NCBI RefSeq assembly: GCF_036014115.1
Contig: NZ_CP107913.1
Location: forward strand, 4,139,001-4,203,000
Length of the DNA: 64,000 bases
From: Streptomyces sp. NBC_00448
Lineage (GTDB): Bacteria; Actinomycetota; Actinomycetes; Streptomycetales; Streptomycetaceae
Direction of reading: 5' to 3'
In this document: one piece after another, positions 1 through 8,458 of the stretch
Layout of the letters: every line of letters begins with the position of its first letter
Position numbering within the stretch: the stretch's first letter is position 1
Translations under genes and position numbers: made by a program
The notes under the pieces: generated by a model
Told to the model about the DNA's origin: nothing
Database searches by the model: none
The model's input: only the letters and a program-made list of their open reading frames with translations

Positions 1-118
1 CATTGCCTCAGCTCATCCGAAAACGCCCCAGCAGGTCAAGGCGGCGCACGCCACTCCGTGGCGCAAGCGGACAGGCGGTGGTCCGCTTGCGCCGCGGGGG
101 GCGAGCCGGTTCGACGGT
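1..118. other. Left edge, no supported gene
   Basis: No coding region is supported here. Bases 1-3 read CAT, so a minus-strand gene could begin at position 3 and run off the window, with a weak GAGG a few bases upstream on that strand. This cannot be tested without the neighbouring sequence. Confidence 0.3.
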
Positions 119-337
119 TCAGACGGTGGGGAACTCGTCGGCGCGCACCGCGCCCACGAAGGACGCCCACGCGTCCGCGGAGAACCCCAGCGCGGGTCCG
201 TGCGGGTCCTTCGAGTCGCGGACCGGCACCACGCCGGTGAAGCCGTCGGCGACCTCGACGCAGTTACCGCCGTTGCCGTTGCTGTACGACGACTTGCGCC
301 AGGCGGCGCCGCTCAGGTCCTTGGCAGCGATGAACAT
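119..337 (-). CDS. DUF397 domain protein
   Basis: A 72-residue protein with the DUF397 signature: an N-terminal W-RKSSYS stretch, then GGNCVEVA, then a V-VRDSKDP block, ending in a W-SF-GAV segment. DUF397 proteins are small cytoplasmic partners, abundant in Streptomyces, usually encoded beside an XRE-type regulator. Here the start overlaps the end of the upstream HTH gene by 25 bases on the same strand, so the two are almost certainly co-transcribed and translationally coupled. By analogy with characterised pairs it may modulate the neighbouring DNA-binding protein, but its biochemical role is unknown. Length and motif are full for the family. Confidence 0.93.
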   Translation of the reverse strand: MFIAAKDLSGAAWRKSSYSNGNGGNCVEVADGFTGVVPVRDSKDPHGPALGFSADAWASFVGAVRADEFPTV

Positions 338-1170
338 GACGTGTGCTCCTCCAGTACGGTGCGAAGCAGGTCCAGGGACCCCTCAGGAGTCATCGCGAGG
401 TCCCTGAACTGATCGTAGGTCAACCGCAGTTGCTCCGCCTCCTCCGCGTCCTCGATGACGTCGCCGCTGAGACTGCCCTCCACGTAGGCGATGTTGCGCC
501 CGCTGGGCAGCCACAGCATGCTCAGCGAGCCGCCGAACATGAAGTGCGGACCGGCGCTGAACGGCACGACGTGCAGCGAGACATGCCGCAGCCCGGCTGC
601 CTCGATGAGCCGTTCGAGCTGCTCGGTCCACGCGTCGTGGTCCTTGAGCCCGCTGCGGAGCGCCGACTCGTGGATCAGCCCGCGGTAGTCGAGCAGGTTC
701 GTCTTCCCGAACAGCCGGGCCTGCCGGGCCATCCGCTCCTGCACCCGCCGGTTCACCTCCGCCAGGGAAGCCGAGAGGTCGGAACTCAGCAGCGACGCGG
801 CGTAGCGCTCGGTCTGCAACAGCCCGGGGATCAGGCCGGCCACGAACTCCTGCATGTTCCTGGCCTCGGCCTCGACGTCCATGAAGCCCTCGTACCGGCC
901 CTGCTTCTTCTCCCGCTTGGCGAGCTTCCACAGGTCGGCGAGCAGGTCACCGGTGCCGTAGAACTTGTCGAGCACCTTGGGTACGTCGGACGAGCCCAGG
1001 CGCTCACCGTTCTCCAGCCGGTGCAGATACGACTGCTCGTACCTGGTCTGCTCGCCGAGTTGCACCAACGTCAGACCCGCGCGCTCCCGCAGCTTCGCCA
1101 GTTCCTTGGCGTAGATCCGCCGCGCCGAAGGCCCGCTCCCAACGCCTGCGTTGCTGTTGCTGTCGCCCAT
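313..1170 (-). CDS. XRE-family HTH regulator (DUF5753-type)
   Basis: A 285-residue protein. Residues about 15-75 form an XRE helix-turn-helix (LAKLRERAGLTLVQLGE, then SYLHRLENGER). The rest matches the DUF5753 C-terminal domain found with this HTH in actinomycetes, including a segment with IPGLLQTERYA, a Q-R-ARL stretch and LHVVPF-AGPH. Such proteins act as DNA-binding regulators with a DUF397 partner, which follows directly here with a 25-base overlap. I chose the ATG at 1170, which leaves a short tail before the HTH; an in-frame ATG at 1206 is possible. Neither has a strong ribosome binding site. Target genes are not evident. Confidence 0.9.
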   Translation of the reverse strand: MGDSNSNAGVGSGPSARRIYAKELAKLRERAGLTLVQLGEQTRYEQSYLHRLENGERLGSSDVPKVLDKFYGTGDLLADLWKLAKREKKQGRYEGFMDVEAEARNMQEFVAGLIPGLLQTERYAASLLSSDLSASLAEVNRRVQERMARQARLFGKTNLLDYRGLIHESALRSGLKDHDAWTEQLERLIEAAGLRHVSLHVVPFSAGPHFMFGGSLSMLWLPSGRNIAYVEGSLSGDVIEDAEEAEQLRLTYDQFRDLAMTPEGSLDLLRTVLEEHTSCSSLPRT

Positions 1171-1569
1171 GGGGGTTCCATTCCGTTCCAGTTGTCGGAA
1201 GGCCATGTCAAGAGCCGACCCACACAAGGCAGTCGAACCTCCGACCTGGCCTCCTTCGTCCGCGTCGATCCCTGATGGCTCGCCACATTGCCTGCGGGCA
1301 TGGACAAATAAGCCCCTTTGCCCGGACAAAGGCTCACCTGAAACAGATCGTAGGGTCTGCCACCCACCCCTGTTCACGGAATGTCAGTAATCGCTCACAA
1401 AGTGCTGAACTTCGATCACCTCTGCCCCCATCCGCACCACCCGTCAAGCACATGCACTCTCGGCCATCTCTTTCCGTGTGAGCTTCACAACGCCGCGTCA
1501 CCATTGCCCCAGGCTTCGGACGTCCCTACGTTCTTGGCCATCTGACGCGAAACACGGGGGGCGTTCGAG
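1171..1569. other. Divergent intergenic region
   Basis: About 400 bases between the HTH/DUF397 unit (leftward) and the WXG-like/DUF1023 unit (rightward). It should hold promoters for both. A TTGACA is present on the minus strand at 1211-1206, but no good -10 follows at normal spacing. No repeat, RNA gene or extra coding region is convincing. Confidence 0.5.
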
Positions 1570-1881
1570 ATGTCCGGACAGATGGTCGACAACCCGCGGC
1601 GCGCGTGGCTCCAGACGTTGCTGTCCACCATGGACGCGACGCTTGAGGCCATGCGGCCCGTACTCGACAAGCCCGCCGCCGACTTCGGCAGCGGCAAGGC
1701 GTGGATCGGGACGGAGGCGGCGACCAAGTTCCAGGCCGAGATCACGGGTCGCAAGAGCTCCGTCCACACCCTGACCAACGGGCTACGGGACGTCGTCGCC
1801 GACGCGCTGCGTGCCGAGCCGCTGAAGGTCACGGAAAGCCAGGCCCGGCAGATGCAGAGGGACCACCAGCACGACTGGTGA
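1570..1881 (+). CDS. Small WXG100-like protein
   Basis: A 103-residue, mostly helical protein. It carries a W-x-G motif near the middle (KAWIGTEAATKFQAEI), with helical stretches either side, which resembles ESX/WXG100 helical hairpins. The match is weak and no secretion signal is obvious. It is followed 46 bases later by a DUF1023 hydrolase, a common actinomycete pairing in which a small helical protein precedes a DUF1023 enzyme. The start is an ATG with a G-rich stretch upstream. I infer it may be a partner or secretion chaperone for the hydrolase. It could equally be an unrelated helical protein. Confidence 0.72.
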   Translation: MSGQMVDNPRRAWLQTLLSTMDATLEAMRPVLDKPAADFGSGKAWIGTEAATKFQAEITGRKSSVHTLTNGLRDVVADALRAEPLKVTESQARQMQRDHQHDW

Positions 1882-1927
1882 CGCATCGCCGCAGCCCTGG
1901 CCTCAACACCAACTCCCGGGGGGGAAC

Positions 1928-3532
1928 ATGACCAAGATCGCAGCCGTGGACGTTGCGGTACTCGCCCAAGCCATCCAGCAGATGGACACCGGCGCCCAGG
2001 CGCTGTCCACCAACTGTGCATCGCTCAGCAGTCAGTTCGGCAAGTACGGGCTTGACACCGAGAACCTGCGCAAGCTCAGCGCCATCGCCTCCTGGACCCG
2101 CGACCAACTCCCCGACCTGCGCCGGCGACACGCGCTCGCCGTGCACATCGGCGCAGGGGGCGACCATGTCCAGGTCCCGGAGCCGATCTCCGTCGCGGCG
2201 GCCGACGCCTACCTCTTCCAGCAGGCGACGAAGGACCACGACTCGGCCGGCCTCGCCCTGGTGAAGAGCGATCTGAGCAAGAACCTGAACGACCCCGCCT
2301 TCCTCAGGGCGTACGCCGACGCGTCTCCCGACGACATCACGGCCTTCCAGGGTCTGCCGGCAACCGATGCCGACAAGTTGAACCGCCTGCGCCTGGCAGA
2401 GTGCCTGAAGGCGACGGACTGCCCGGATTCGCTGAAGAAGCTGTCCGCGTACCTGGCACAACCAAAGTTCAAGGACAACGGGGTCTACCTACTGGGATTC
2501 GATGCCAAGGGCAACGGCCACGTTTCAGTGTCGTTCGGCAACCCGGATACGGCCGCGAACACCGCGGTCTACGTGCCCGGCACCGGCGCCGACCTTGACA
2601 GCGCGAAAGGCGACATGGATCGGGCCATGACGCTGTACACATCTGCAAATGAACAGAAACCAGGCTCAACGGCGTCTGTTTTCTGGCTCGGCTACGACGC
2701 GCCCAGTTTCAGCGAGCTTCCTGGCGGCCCCACCGTGCAGAGCTTCGCCAACGACGGTGCACCCAAGCTCACCGCGTTCGTGAAGTCCTTGCAGTCCGAT
2801 CACACCGGCCGCGGCCACCTGACGGTGATCGGGCACAGCTACGGCAGCACGCTCGTGGGTGACGCGTGCGCCCACTTCGGCATGCGGCCCAACGATGTCG
2901 TCTTCGTCGGCTCGCCGGGTGTCACCGCAGGGAAGGCATCACAGCTCGGCATCGGGTCCGACCATGTCTGGGCGAGCAAGAAGAAGTTCGACCCCATCCC
3001 GCAGATCGGCGCGCCACTCGACCCGCTTCACTGGGTGGACGACCACAGCGACCGGTTCGGCAACGACCCGACCTCCACGGAGTTCGGGGGAAAGACCTTC
3101 GACTCCGGCTCCGGCAGCGGGGTGAAGCACGCGCACAGCGAGTACTGGGACGCAGGACCGTCCCTGGACAACATGACGGACATCGTGACCGGGCAGACGG
3201 ACAAGGTCAGCAAGATGCCGACCGAGGACAAGACCGGCCCGCTTCCCAACTTCGCAGATGTAGTCGCTGATCCCGTCGCGGGAATCCAAGAGCTCGCTGG
3301 CGCCGGACTTCAGAACGCCGGCCACGCGGTCGGCGGCTACTGGGGACGGCCGCTGGAGGACACCGGAGATGCCCTTCACGATGTCGGCCAGGCCCAGAAC
3401 GACCTCATCGGCTCGGCCACCGACCTGATTTCCGGCGACCCGGGCGGGACACTGGACGACCTCAAAGACACGGGCAGTTCCCTCGTGGACGGCGGCAAGA
3501 ACGTCGTGCACACCGTGACCGACTTCCTCTAG
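1928..3532 (+). CDS. DUF1023 alpha/beta hydrolase
   Basis: A 534-residue protein with an N-terminal helical region (about 1-190) and a C-terminal alpha/beta-hydrolase core of the DUF1023 family. The nucleophile elbow GHSYGS places the catalytic Ser near residue 304. Downstream are the family blocks with FVGSPG, HVWASKK--DPIP, a DP---FGGKTF stretch and a His in HSEYWD that could complete the triad. The N-terminal half resembles a WXG-type helical arm. No signal peptide is visible, so export, if any, may depend on the small protein encoded just upstream. The ATG is preceded by a GGGGGG ribosome binding site. The substrate is unknown. The stop lies 11 bases before the next lipoprotein gene. Confidence 0.9.
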   Translation: MTKIAAVDVAVLAQAIQQMDTGAQALSTNCASLSSQFGKYGLDTENLRKLSAIASWTRDQLPDLRRRHALAVHIGAGGDHVQVPEPISVAAADAYLFQQATKDHDSAGLALVKSDLSKNLNDPAFLRAYADASPDDITAFQGLPATDADKLNRLRLAECLKATDCPDSLKKLSAYLAQPKFKDNGVYLLGFDAKGNGHVSVSFGNPDTAANTAVYVPGTGADLDSAKGDMDRAMTLYTSANEQKPGSTASVFWLGYDAPSFSELPGGPTVQSFANDGAPKLTAFVKSLQSDHTGRGHLTVIGHSYGSTLVGDACAHFGMRPNDVVFVGSPGVTAGKASQLGIGSDHVWASKKKFDPIPQIGAPLDPLHWVDDHSDRFGNDPTSTEFGGKTFDSGSGSGVKHAHSEYWDAGPSLDNMTDIVTGQTDKVSKMPTEDKTGPLPNFADVVADPVAGIQELAGAGLQNAGHAVGGYWGRPLEDTGDALHDVGQAQNDLIGSATDLISGDPGGTLDDLKDTGSSLVDGGKNVVHTVTDFL

Positions 3533-3543
3533 TAGCAGGAGCG

Positions 3544-4044
3544 ATGACCAGAACCACGCGCACAGGCAGCATGGCCGCCGCCGGGGCCACCGCCCTGCTC
3601 CTCACCCTCACCACCGCCTGCGGCGCCGCACACCAAGGCGACGTCCAACCCGACGCCGTCGAAAAGAAAGCCCACACCCTCACCCAGCAGACACTCGACG
3701 CCCTCCACCCCACCCTCGGCACGCCCAAAACCACCATCTACAGCGACGCATGGAGCAAGTGCACGACCGAGACGCCCGGACAGCACCGGTTCGAATACGA
3801 CTACGCACTGAAACTGGTCGTCTCACGGAGTCAGGTCCAACCGGCAGTCGCCGCTGCACGCGCCTACTTCGCCCGCCAGCACTACGAACCCCACTACACG
3901 TCCGCCCCGGACCTCCACGCGGGCGCGACCCTGCCCAAATCCTCCTGGACCGTGGACCTCAGCCGCGACACCACCACAACAGTGGTAGTCGACGCCGACT
4001 CCGACTGCGTCTTCACCCGGCACGACCCCAAGGCGTCCTCTTGA
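3544..4044 (+). CDS. Lipoprotein, first tandem copy
   Basis: A 166-residue predicted lipoprotein. A basic start (MTRTTRTG), a hydrophobic stretch and the lipobox LTTAC place the lipidated Cys near residue 27. The mature part has two further Cys, one in a K-C-TTETPGQHRF block and one in DSDCVFTRHDP near the C-terminus, which could form a disulfide. I recognise no named family. The gene follows the DUF1023 hydrolase by 11 bases and its stop overlaps the start of a second copy at TTGA, so four genes appear to form one operon. It probably acts at the outer face of the membrane. Confidence 0.88.
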   Translation: MTRTTRTGSMAAAGATALLLTLTTACGAAHQGDVQPDAVEKKAHTLTQQTLDALHPTLGTPKTTIYSDAWSKCTTETPGQHRFEYDYALKLVVSRSQVQPAVAAARAYFARQHYEPHYTSAPDLHAGATLPKSSWTVDLSRDTTTTVVVDADSDCVFTRHDPKASS

Positions 4045-4535
4045 GTTCCCGCCGCTACGTGCCGGCCGCCGCCAGAGCCACCGCCCTGCTCCTCACCCTC
4101 ACCACCGCCTGCGGCGCCGCACACCAAGGCGACGTCCAACCCGACGCCGTCGAAAAGAAAGCCCACACCCTCACCCAGCAGACACTCGACGCCCTCCACC
4201 CCACCCTCGGCACACCCAGGACCACGACTTACGAGAACAAATGGACCCAGTGCGCCACCGAGACACCCGGACAACACCGCTTCCAGTACGTCTACGGGCT
4301 GGCGCTCGCGGTGCCCGAGGGGAAGTCGAAGGCCGTCATGCAGGCCGCCAACGCCCACTTCGCCAGCCAGGGTTACTCGGTGAACTACTCCGATGCCCCG
4401 GGCAAGCGCACCACCGCTGACCTGCCGAAGTCCGAGTGGAGCGTGGGTCTAGGAGTCCAGAACGCCGAAAGCATCGTTCTGGAGGCCGACTCCGACTGCG
4501 TCTTCACCCGCCACGACCCCTCGACGAAGACCTGA
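4041..4535 (+). CDS. Lipoprotein, second tandem copy
   Basis: A 164-residue paralogue of the preceding lipoprotein. The best start is TTG at 4041, overlapping the upstream stop (TTGA); a GTG at 4059 is an alternative. The signal peptide, lipobox LTTAC and about the first 25 mature residues are the same as in copy one. At DNA level 3586-3722 and 4077-4213 are identical by eye (137 bases), whereas the rest has diverged but keeps the two Cys and the closing DSDCVFTRHDP. This pattern indicates tandem duplication with recent gene conversion of the 5' part. Function is unknown; it is presumably membrane-anchored and outward-facing. Confidence 0.85.
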   Translation: MSSRRYVPAAARATALLLTLTTACGAAHQGDVQPDAVEKKAHTLTQQTLDALHPTLGTPRTTTYENKWTQCATETPGQHRFQYVYGLALAVPEGKSKAVMQAANAHFASQGYSVNYSDAPGKRTTADLPKSEWSVGLGVQNAESIVLEADSDCVFTRHDPSTKT

Positions 4536-4611
4536 CCCTCACCACCGTGCCGCTGGAACTCCCGTAGGGAGCAAGGAAGTTGGCGAATCGCCATTGCGTT
4601 CGGATATGCCG

Positions 4612-4643
4612 GACGGCCCGCCGGGTGATTCCGGCGGGCCGTC
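4612..4643. terminator. Bidirectional hairpin terminator
   Basis: A perfect 13-bp GC-rich stem (4612-4624 with 4631-4643) and a 6-base loop GTGATT, between the convergent ends of the lipoprotein operon (4535) and the lipoprotein gene ending at 4659. Without a clear U-tract, as is usual in Streptomyces. It can serve both strands. Confidence 0.8.
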
Positions 4644-4658
4644 GGGAACTTACGTCGA

Positions 4659-5312
4659 TCAGTTGAGTGGAATGTCGAAGTTCTTCGCGGTGATGGACGT
4701 GCCGTTCGAGGCCTTCGCGGCGAGCCGCTTGTAGCGCAGCACCAGCTTCGTCGTGTCCTTGGTCGGAGTGAACACGACCCAGCCGGTGGTGGTCTTGCCG
4801 GTCTCGGCGTCGGGCAGCGGCGGGTAACCGGCCGCCTTGATCTCGTCGTCGAGGATCGTGGTGCTCGCCTGGTCGATCCCGTTGGACATACCCGTGAGGT
4901 AGAAGGAGTCGGCGCCGAAGGTGTCGTAGTACTTGCTGCTGGCGGTCACCTTCACGTTGACCAGGACGACCTTCTCGTCCGCGAGGGCCGAGTACTTGCT
5001 CTTGGACGCGGCCGACGGCTGGTACCCGCTCACGTACTTGAGCACGGTCGCCTTCTCGCCCATCACGTCGTCGGTGAACGACTTGTTCACCGTGACCGGG
5101 CTGCCGGACGACCCGCTGTTCCCGCTGTCGGTAGTCGCGGACGCGCTCGTCGTGGGCGCGGCGCTGGTGGTGGTCGGCGCGGCGGCCGAGGTCGAGGGCG
5201 TGGAACCCGCGTCGTCGGACGAGCTGGAGTCGTCGTTGCACGCGGTGAGCAGCGCGCCGCCGACGAGTATCGCGGCAATGACCGGAAGACTGGGATGAAC
5301 CCGAACACGCAT
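4659..5312 (-). CDS. Lipoprotein with Ser/Thr-rich linker
   Basis: A 217-residue lipoprotein. The signal peptide ends in the lipobox LLTAC (Cys about residue 25), then comes a roughly 45-residue Ser/Thr/Ala linker and a globular C-terminal domain (about 72-217). That domain, with VLVNVKVTASSKYYDTFG and GWVVFTPTKDTTKLVLRYK, resembles the DUF4352/telokin-like beta-sandwich of many actinobacterial lipoproteins; the assignment rests on pattern only. It is predicted to be anchored on the outer membrane face. It has its own transcription unit, convergent with the lipoprotein pair. The ATG at 5312 gives a classic signal peptide. Substrate or partner is unknown. Confidence 0.87.
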   Translation of the reverse strand: MRVRVHPSLPVIAAILVGGALLTACNDDSSSSDDAGSTPSTSAAAPTTTSAAPTTSASATTDSGNSGSSGSPVTVNKSFTDDVMGEKATVLKYVSGYQPSAASKSKYSALADEKVVLVNVKVTASSKYYDTFGADSFYLTGMSNGIDQASTTILDDEIKAAGYPPLPDAETGKTTTGWVVFTPTKDTTKLVLRYKRLAAKASNGTSITAKNFDIPLN

Positions 5313-5435
5313 GATGTACTACCCCGTTTCGAATGCGCGCGCATCGAAATCGGCCCCCATTGCCTCCCCCGAAGTCGCCGCATTCACTTGAATACTGACA
5401 ACAGCTGGTCACTATACACGGGGCCAACCGCCCCT

Positions 5436-5777
5436 TTAGCGACCGCGTTTATGCCGATTGGTACGGATTTCCCGGCCGCCGGTGACGGCCCGCTCCGCGG
5501 ATAGCCGCGTGGCCGCCGCGTGCACCGAACGCAGGGCCAGCATCAGGAAACCGATGTCGTCCACGTAGATCGGATCGGGCAGCAGATCCACCGGCCAGAT
5601 CAGATACGCGATCGAGCCCCAGAACATGGCCTTGGTCGACAGCGGCATCCCGGTCGCTTTCAACATCCGTCGCGCCCGCACCAGTTTGAGCAGCGTCCGC
5701 ACCGCGATCACGGCCGTGACCACTCCCACGACCACCACGGCGGCGACCAGCCACCCCACTTCCGCCCGATCCACCAC
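5436..5777 (-). CDS. DUF1232 (YkvA-type) membrane protein
   Basis: A 113-residue protein with an N-terminal membrane segment (about 8-28) and the DUF1232 core: a hydrophobic AYLIWPVDLLPDPIYVDDIGFLMLAL block containing the family's conserved P-D-P-D-D-G pattern. DUF1232 proteins are small membrane-associated proteins of unknown role. The start is GTG at 5777, preceded by a good GGAGGGA site. A second GTG follows immediately. The C-terminal tail is basic. Nothing in the neighbourhood indicates its job. Confidence 0.85.
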   Translation of the reverse strand: MVDRAEVGWLVAAVVVVGVVTAVIAVRTLLKLVRARRMLKATGMPLSTKAMFWGSIAYLIWPVDLLPDPIYVDDIGFLMLALRSVHAAATRLSAERAVTGGREIRTNRHKRGR

Positions 5778-5858
5778 CCACCATCTCCCTCCACATTCGA
5801 GGCACCATTCCTCCCCCTCGCGTGCCCCGAATCTCCCCGAACCTGCTTTCTTCGGTGC

Positions 5859-6962
5859 CTAGTTGTCGGACGAAGGAGAGGTGACCGCGGGCTCGGGAAG
5901 GGCAGGCGCCGGAGCGAGTTCGATCGTGCGGGCGCCCTCGTGGAAGGCGGCGAAGGACTGCGTCCAGGGTTCGGCGTCGGGCCAGTGATAGCCGACTTCC
6001 CCGTCGGTGGGGCGATAGTCCGCGGTGTAGAGGGTGCCGAACCCCTCGTCGTACTCCCGCCGGTACAGCGGCGGGCGCAGCATCGTGGCGACGGGGGTGT
6101 CAGGACCGGCGGCGCGGATCGCCGCGACCCGGGCGAGCGTGCGGCTGCCGGCCTCCTCCTCGGGCGAGACGGGCGCGGCGAGTTGGTGGTTGGCGGCGCA
6201 CGCCACCGGGTCGGGGTCGACGGCGAGCGGGATGTCCGGGCCGACCTGGACGGTGACGGCGCGGTCCGGGTCCGCGAGTGTGACGTTCTGCGGGATGCAG
6301 ATGGGCAGGGCGCGCAGGCACTCGACGGCCTCGTCCACCGTGGTGCACGTCTCCAGTACGTAGCGCAGCGCGATCAGGACGGACAGGCCCGGACCGTGCA
6401 CGAAGCGGCCGCCGAAGGTGAGGGAGACGGCGAGGCCCGCGTCGTTCATCCCGTCGAGCAGCCCCCACGCGCCATCCTGCATCCCGATCACCGGGCGCAG
6501 GAAGTGCGAGCGCACGATGGTGCCTTCGCACGCCTCGGGCGGGAAGTCGTAGTTGCGCAGCAGCCGTCCGGGGCGGGCGGTCTGCGTGCAGCCGCTCCAG
6601 AACGGTTTCGTCGCCGCGTGCGTCAGCAGCGTCTCGCCCTCAGGCATTTCCGGCACCTGCGCGGCCAACCGCTCCAGCACCGGCAGGAGTTCGGGCATGT
6701 GCCGTGCGAACAGTTCCTTCGCCCGCATCGCTCCCTCCGGCGTCCGGCCCTCGTCCGTCAGCCACTTGGCCGGGTCGCTCTCCTTCGCGACCTCCCGCAC
6801 CCGCGCCGCCCAGCGCCCGTCGCCACCGTCACCGACGTCCACGGCCTTGAACGTCTTCTCGACCCGGCCCGCATGATCCAGCACGGCATCCCCCTGCCCT
6901 CGGCGCTTCGCCAACGCCTCCCATGGTAGAGGGATTTCGCCATGTCGGCATTTGTTCGCCAT
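5859..6962 (-). CDS. C45-family acyltransferase/peptidase-like Ntn hydrolase
   Basis: A 367-residue protein resembling the acyl-CoA:6-aminopenicillanic acid acyltransferase (peptidase C45) family. The key block is SGCTQTA---GRLLRNYDFPP, in which the Cys (about residue 124) would be the autocatalytic N-terminal nucleophile and the R-N-Y-D motif is typical. It continues with GMNDAGLAVSLTFGGR and a C-terminal half with AANHQ. Known members self-cleave before Cys and transfer or hydrolyse acyl groups on amides. There is no beta-lactam cluster nearby, so a generic amidase or acyl-homoserine-lactone-acylase-like role is possible. I chose ATG 6962; GTG 6971 is in frame. No signal peptide is seen. 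Confidence 0.85.
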   Translation of the reverse strand: MANKCRHGEIPLPWEALAKRRGQGDAVLDHAGRVEKTFKAVDVGDGGDGRWAARVREVAKESDPAKWLTDEGRTPEGAMRAKELFARHMPELLPVLERLAAQVPEMPEGETLLTHAATKPFWSGCTQTARPGRLLRNYDFPPEACEGTIVRSHFLRPVIGMQDGAWGLLDGMNDAGLAVSLTFGGRFVHGPGLSVLIALRYVLETCTTVDEAVECLRALPICIPQNVTLADPDRAVTVQVGPDIPLAVDPDPVACAANHQLAAPVSPEEEAGSRTLARVAAIRAAGPDTPVATMLRPPLYRREYDEGFGTLYTADYRPTDGEVGYHWPDAEPWTQSFAAFHEGARTIELAPAPALPEPAVTSPSSDN

Positions 6963-7294
6963 TACGGGCACGCCTTATGCCAGGAGCGCGTGAATCCCCG
7001 CTGCCCGCTGGTGAGTTGACAATCACTTCACAGGCAAGCAGGATCGGGAGCCAATCACACGGGGAACAATCTTTTTCGTCGATCACGCTTGGCCTGCGCC
7101 GGCCCGCCGCGGAATCAGCTATTCCGTTTGGCGACGCGCCCTCGCATCGGTTCAAGTGCGCTCTCGCGTCTCTTTCACGCGGTCCCACTTCACGGGTCGC
7201 CTGAACGCCGGACCGCAGGCGTAGCAGTCGATCGCAGATCGAAACACTTCCCTTCGGATGCGGATCATCTCATTCCGGATGAAAGAAGACTGCT
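6963..7294. other. Divergent intergenic region
   Basis: About 330 bases between the C45 gene (leftward) and the secreted propeller gene (rightward). It is visibly richer in A/T than its surroundings. A candidate promoter is listed separately. No small coding region or RNA is convincing. Confidence 0.5.
7016..7044 (+). promoter_or_regulatory. Candidate HrdB-type promoter
   Basis: TTGACA at 7016-7021, a 17-base spacer and CAGGAT at 7039-7044 (TAGGAT-like). It reads toward the secreted protein gene, implying a 5' leader of about 245 bases. This is a motif match only. Confidence 0.4.
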
Positions 7295-8407
7295 TTGCGA
7301 AGAAGCCATATCGGTCGTGCGGCCGTCGCCGCGGCAGGACTGCTCGTGGGCCTTGCGGCCCTGCTGCCCTCAGCACAGGCGGACGAGACCCACGACGGTC
7401 AGCCGACCACGGCTGCGGCCACCGACCCGAACGCGACCACGACCGCGACGGGAAGCTGGCAAGAAGTGAACGTCGGCACCACGCCGGCCAAGATGTACGC
7501 CTTCCACGACGTCGTGTCGACGGTGTCGGGCGATGTGCTGGCCACCGACCCGGGGCAGGACATCCGCTGCTGGAACGGCACGGGCTGGGAGGTCGTGCCC
7601 AAGCCCGGAATTCCGCAGATGCACAACAGCGACTACATCGCCTCCCTCGGCGGCATCTCCTGTTCCGATTTCTCCATCTACGACCAGGAGTCCTTGAGCG
7701 CCGACACCGCTCCGGGGCGGTGGCACTGGGACGGCACCGCGTGGCAGCACACCCTCACCGGTGACACCTATCCCTCCATGCATTTCCAGGCATTCGCCGC
7801 GAACGACATGTGGGACTTCAGCTACCACTACGCGCACCACTTCGACGGCACCTCGTGGAACACCGTCGCCCTGCCCAGCACGGTGTCGAGCCCGGATATC
7901 GTGACGGGCACGTCGGGCAAGGACCTGTGGCTCATGGGTTCGTCGAACACGTCGCCCTTCGGCTCGCTCGCCTACCACTGGAACGGCACCAAGTGGGTCC
8001 AGTCCACGCTGCCGTCGACCTGGACGTCGAAGAACAGCGAGCAGTCCGCGGTGACGGTGTCCTCCAAGGAGGTGTACGTCTTCGACTTCACGACGGCCAA
8101 CGGCTATCTGCGCTGGGACGGCACGACCTGGCACAAGGAGAACACCGGCATCTCCCTCCCCGCGGTCTCCGACTACACCAGCGGGGCCGCGTACTCCGGG
8201 GGAACCGTCTGGCTCAGCGTCGCCGCGACCGTCCTGCGCCTGGACAACGGCGTGTGGACGAAGTCGCCGCTGCCCGCGGTCTCCGACCCGTCGCCGATCG
8301 ACGTCCGCGCGATCGCCGCGGACCCGCGCACCAACACGGTGATCGCCGGCGGTAGCGCGGGCGGCGAGCAGGCGCCCCGACCGGTCCTGCTCCAGTACCA
8401 GAACTGA
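7295..8407 (+). CDS. Secreted beta-propeller-like protein
   Basis: A 370-residue exported protein. The signal peptide has two Arg, a hydrophobic run and a cleavage site around SAQA-DE (residues 28-30). The mature chain has at least five copies of a W-x-G-T-W type motif (RCWNGTGWE, HWDGTAWQ, HFDGTSWN, HWNGTKWV, RWDGTTWH), each followed by a short strand, as in Kelch- or YncE-like propeller blades. The start is TTG, preceded by an AGAAG stretch. Such proteins are probably extracellular binding or scaffolding proteins; no catalytic motif is visible. It is transcribed alone and ends at a hairpin shared with the convergent MFS gene. Confidence 0.87.
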   Translation: MRRSHIGRAAVAAAGLLVGLAALLPSAQADETHDGQPTTAAATDPNATTTATGSWQEVNVGTTPAKMYAFHDVVSTVSGDVLATDPGQDIRCWNGTGWEVVPKPGIPQMHNSDYIASLGGISCSDFSIYDQESLSADTAPGRWHWDGTAWQHTLTGDTYPSMHFQAFAANDMWDFSYHYAHHFDGTSWNTVALPSTVSSPDIVTGTSGKDLWLMGSSNTSPFGSLAYHWNGTKWVQSTLPSTWTSKNSEQSAVTVSSKEVYVFDFTTANGYLRWDGTTWHKENTGISLPAVSDYTSGAAYSGGTVWLSVAATVLRLDNGVWTKSPLPAVSDPSPIDVRAIAADPRTNTVIAGGSAGGEQAPRPVLLQYQN

Positions 8408-8458
8408 CGAACCGTACACCCGCGCGGTGAATCTGCGACTGCGCGTCTAGCACAACCT

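Noticed and set aside
1-3. Minus-strand start codon at the left edge
   Set aside because: Only the codon and a weak GAGG are visible; no coding sequence lies within the window, so a gene cannot be claimed.
1220-1262. T-arm-like GGTTCGA stretch on the minus strand suggesting a tRNA or tRNA fragment
   Set aside because: No acceptor stem, D-arm or anticodon arm can be fitted; the paired stem has mismatches.
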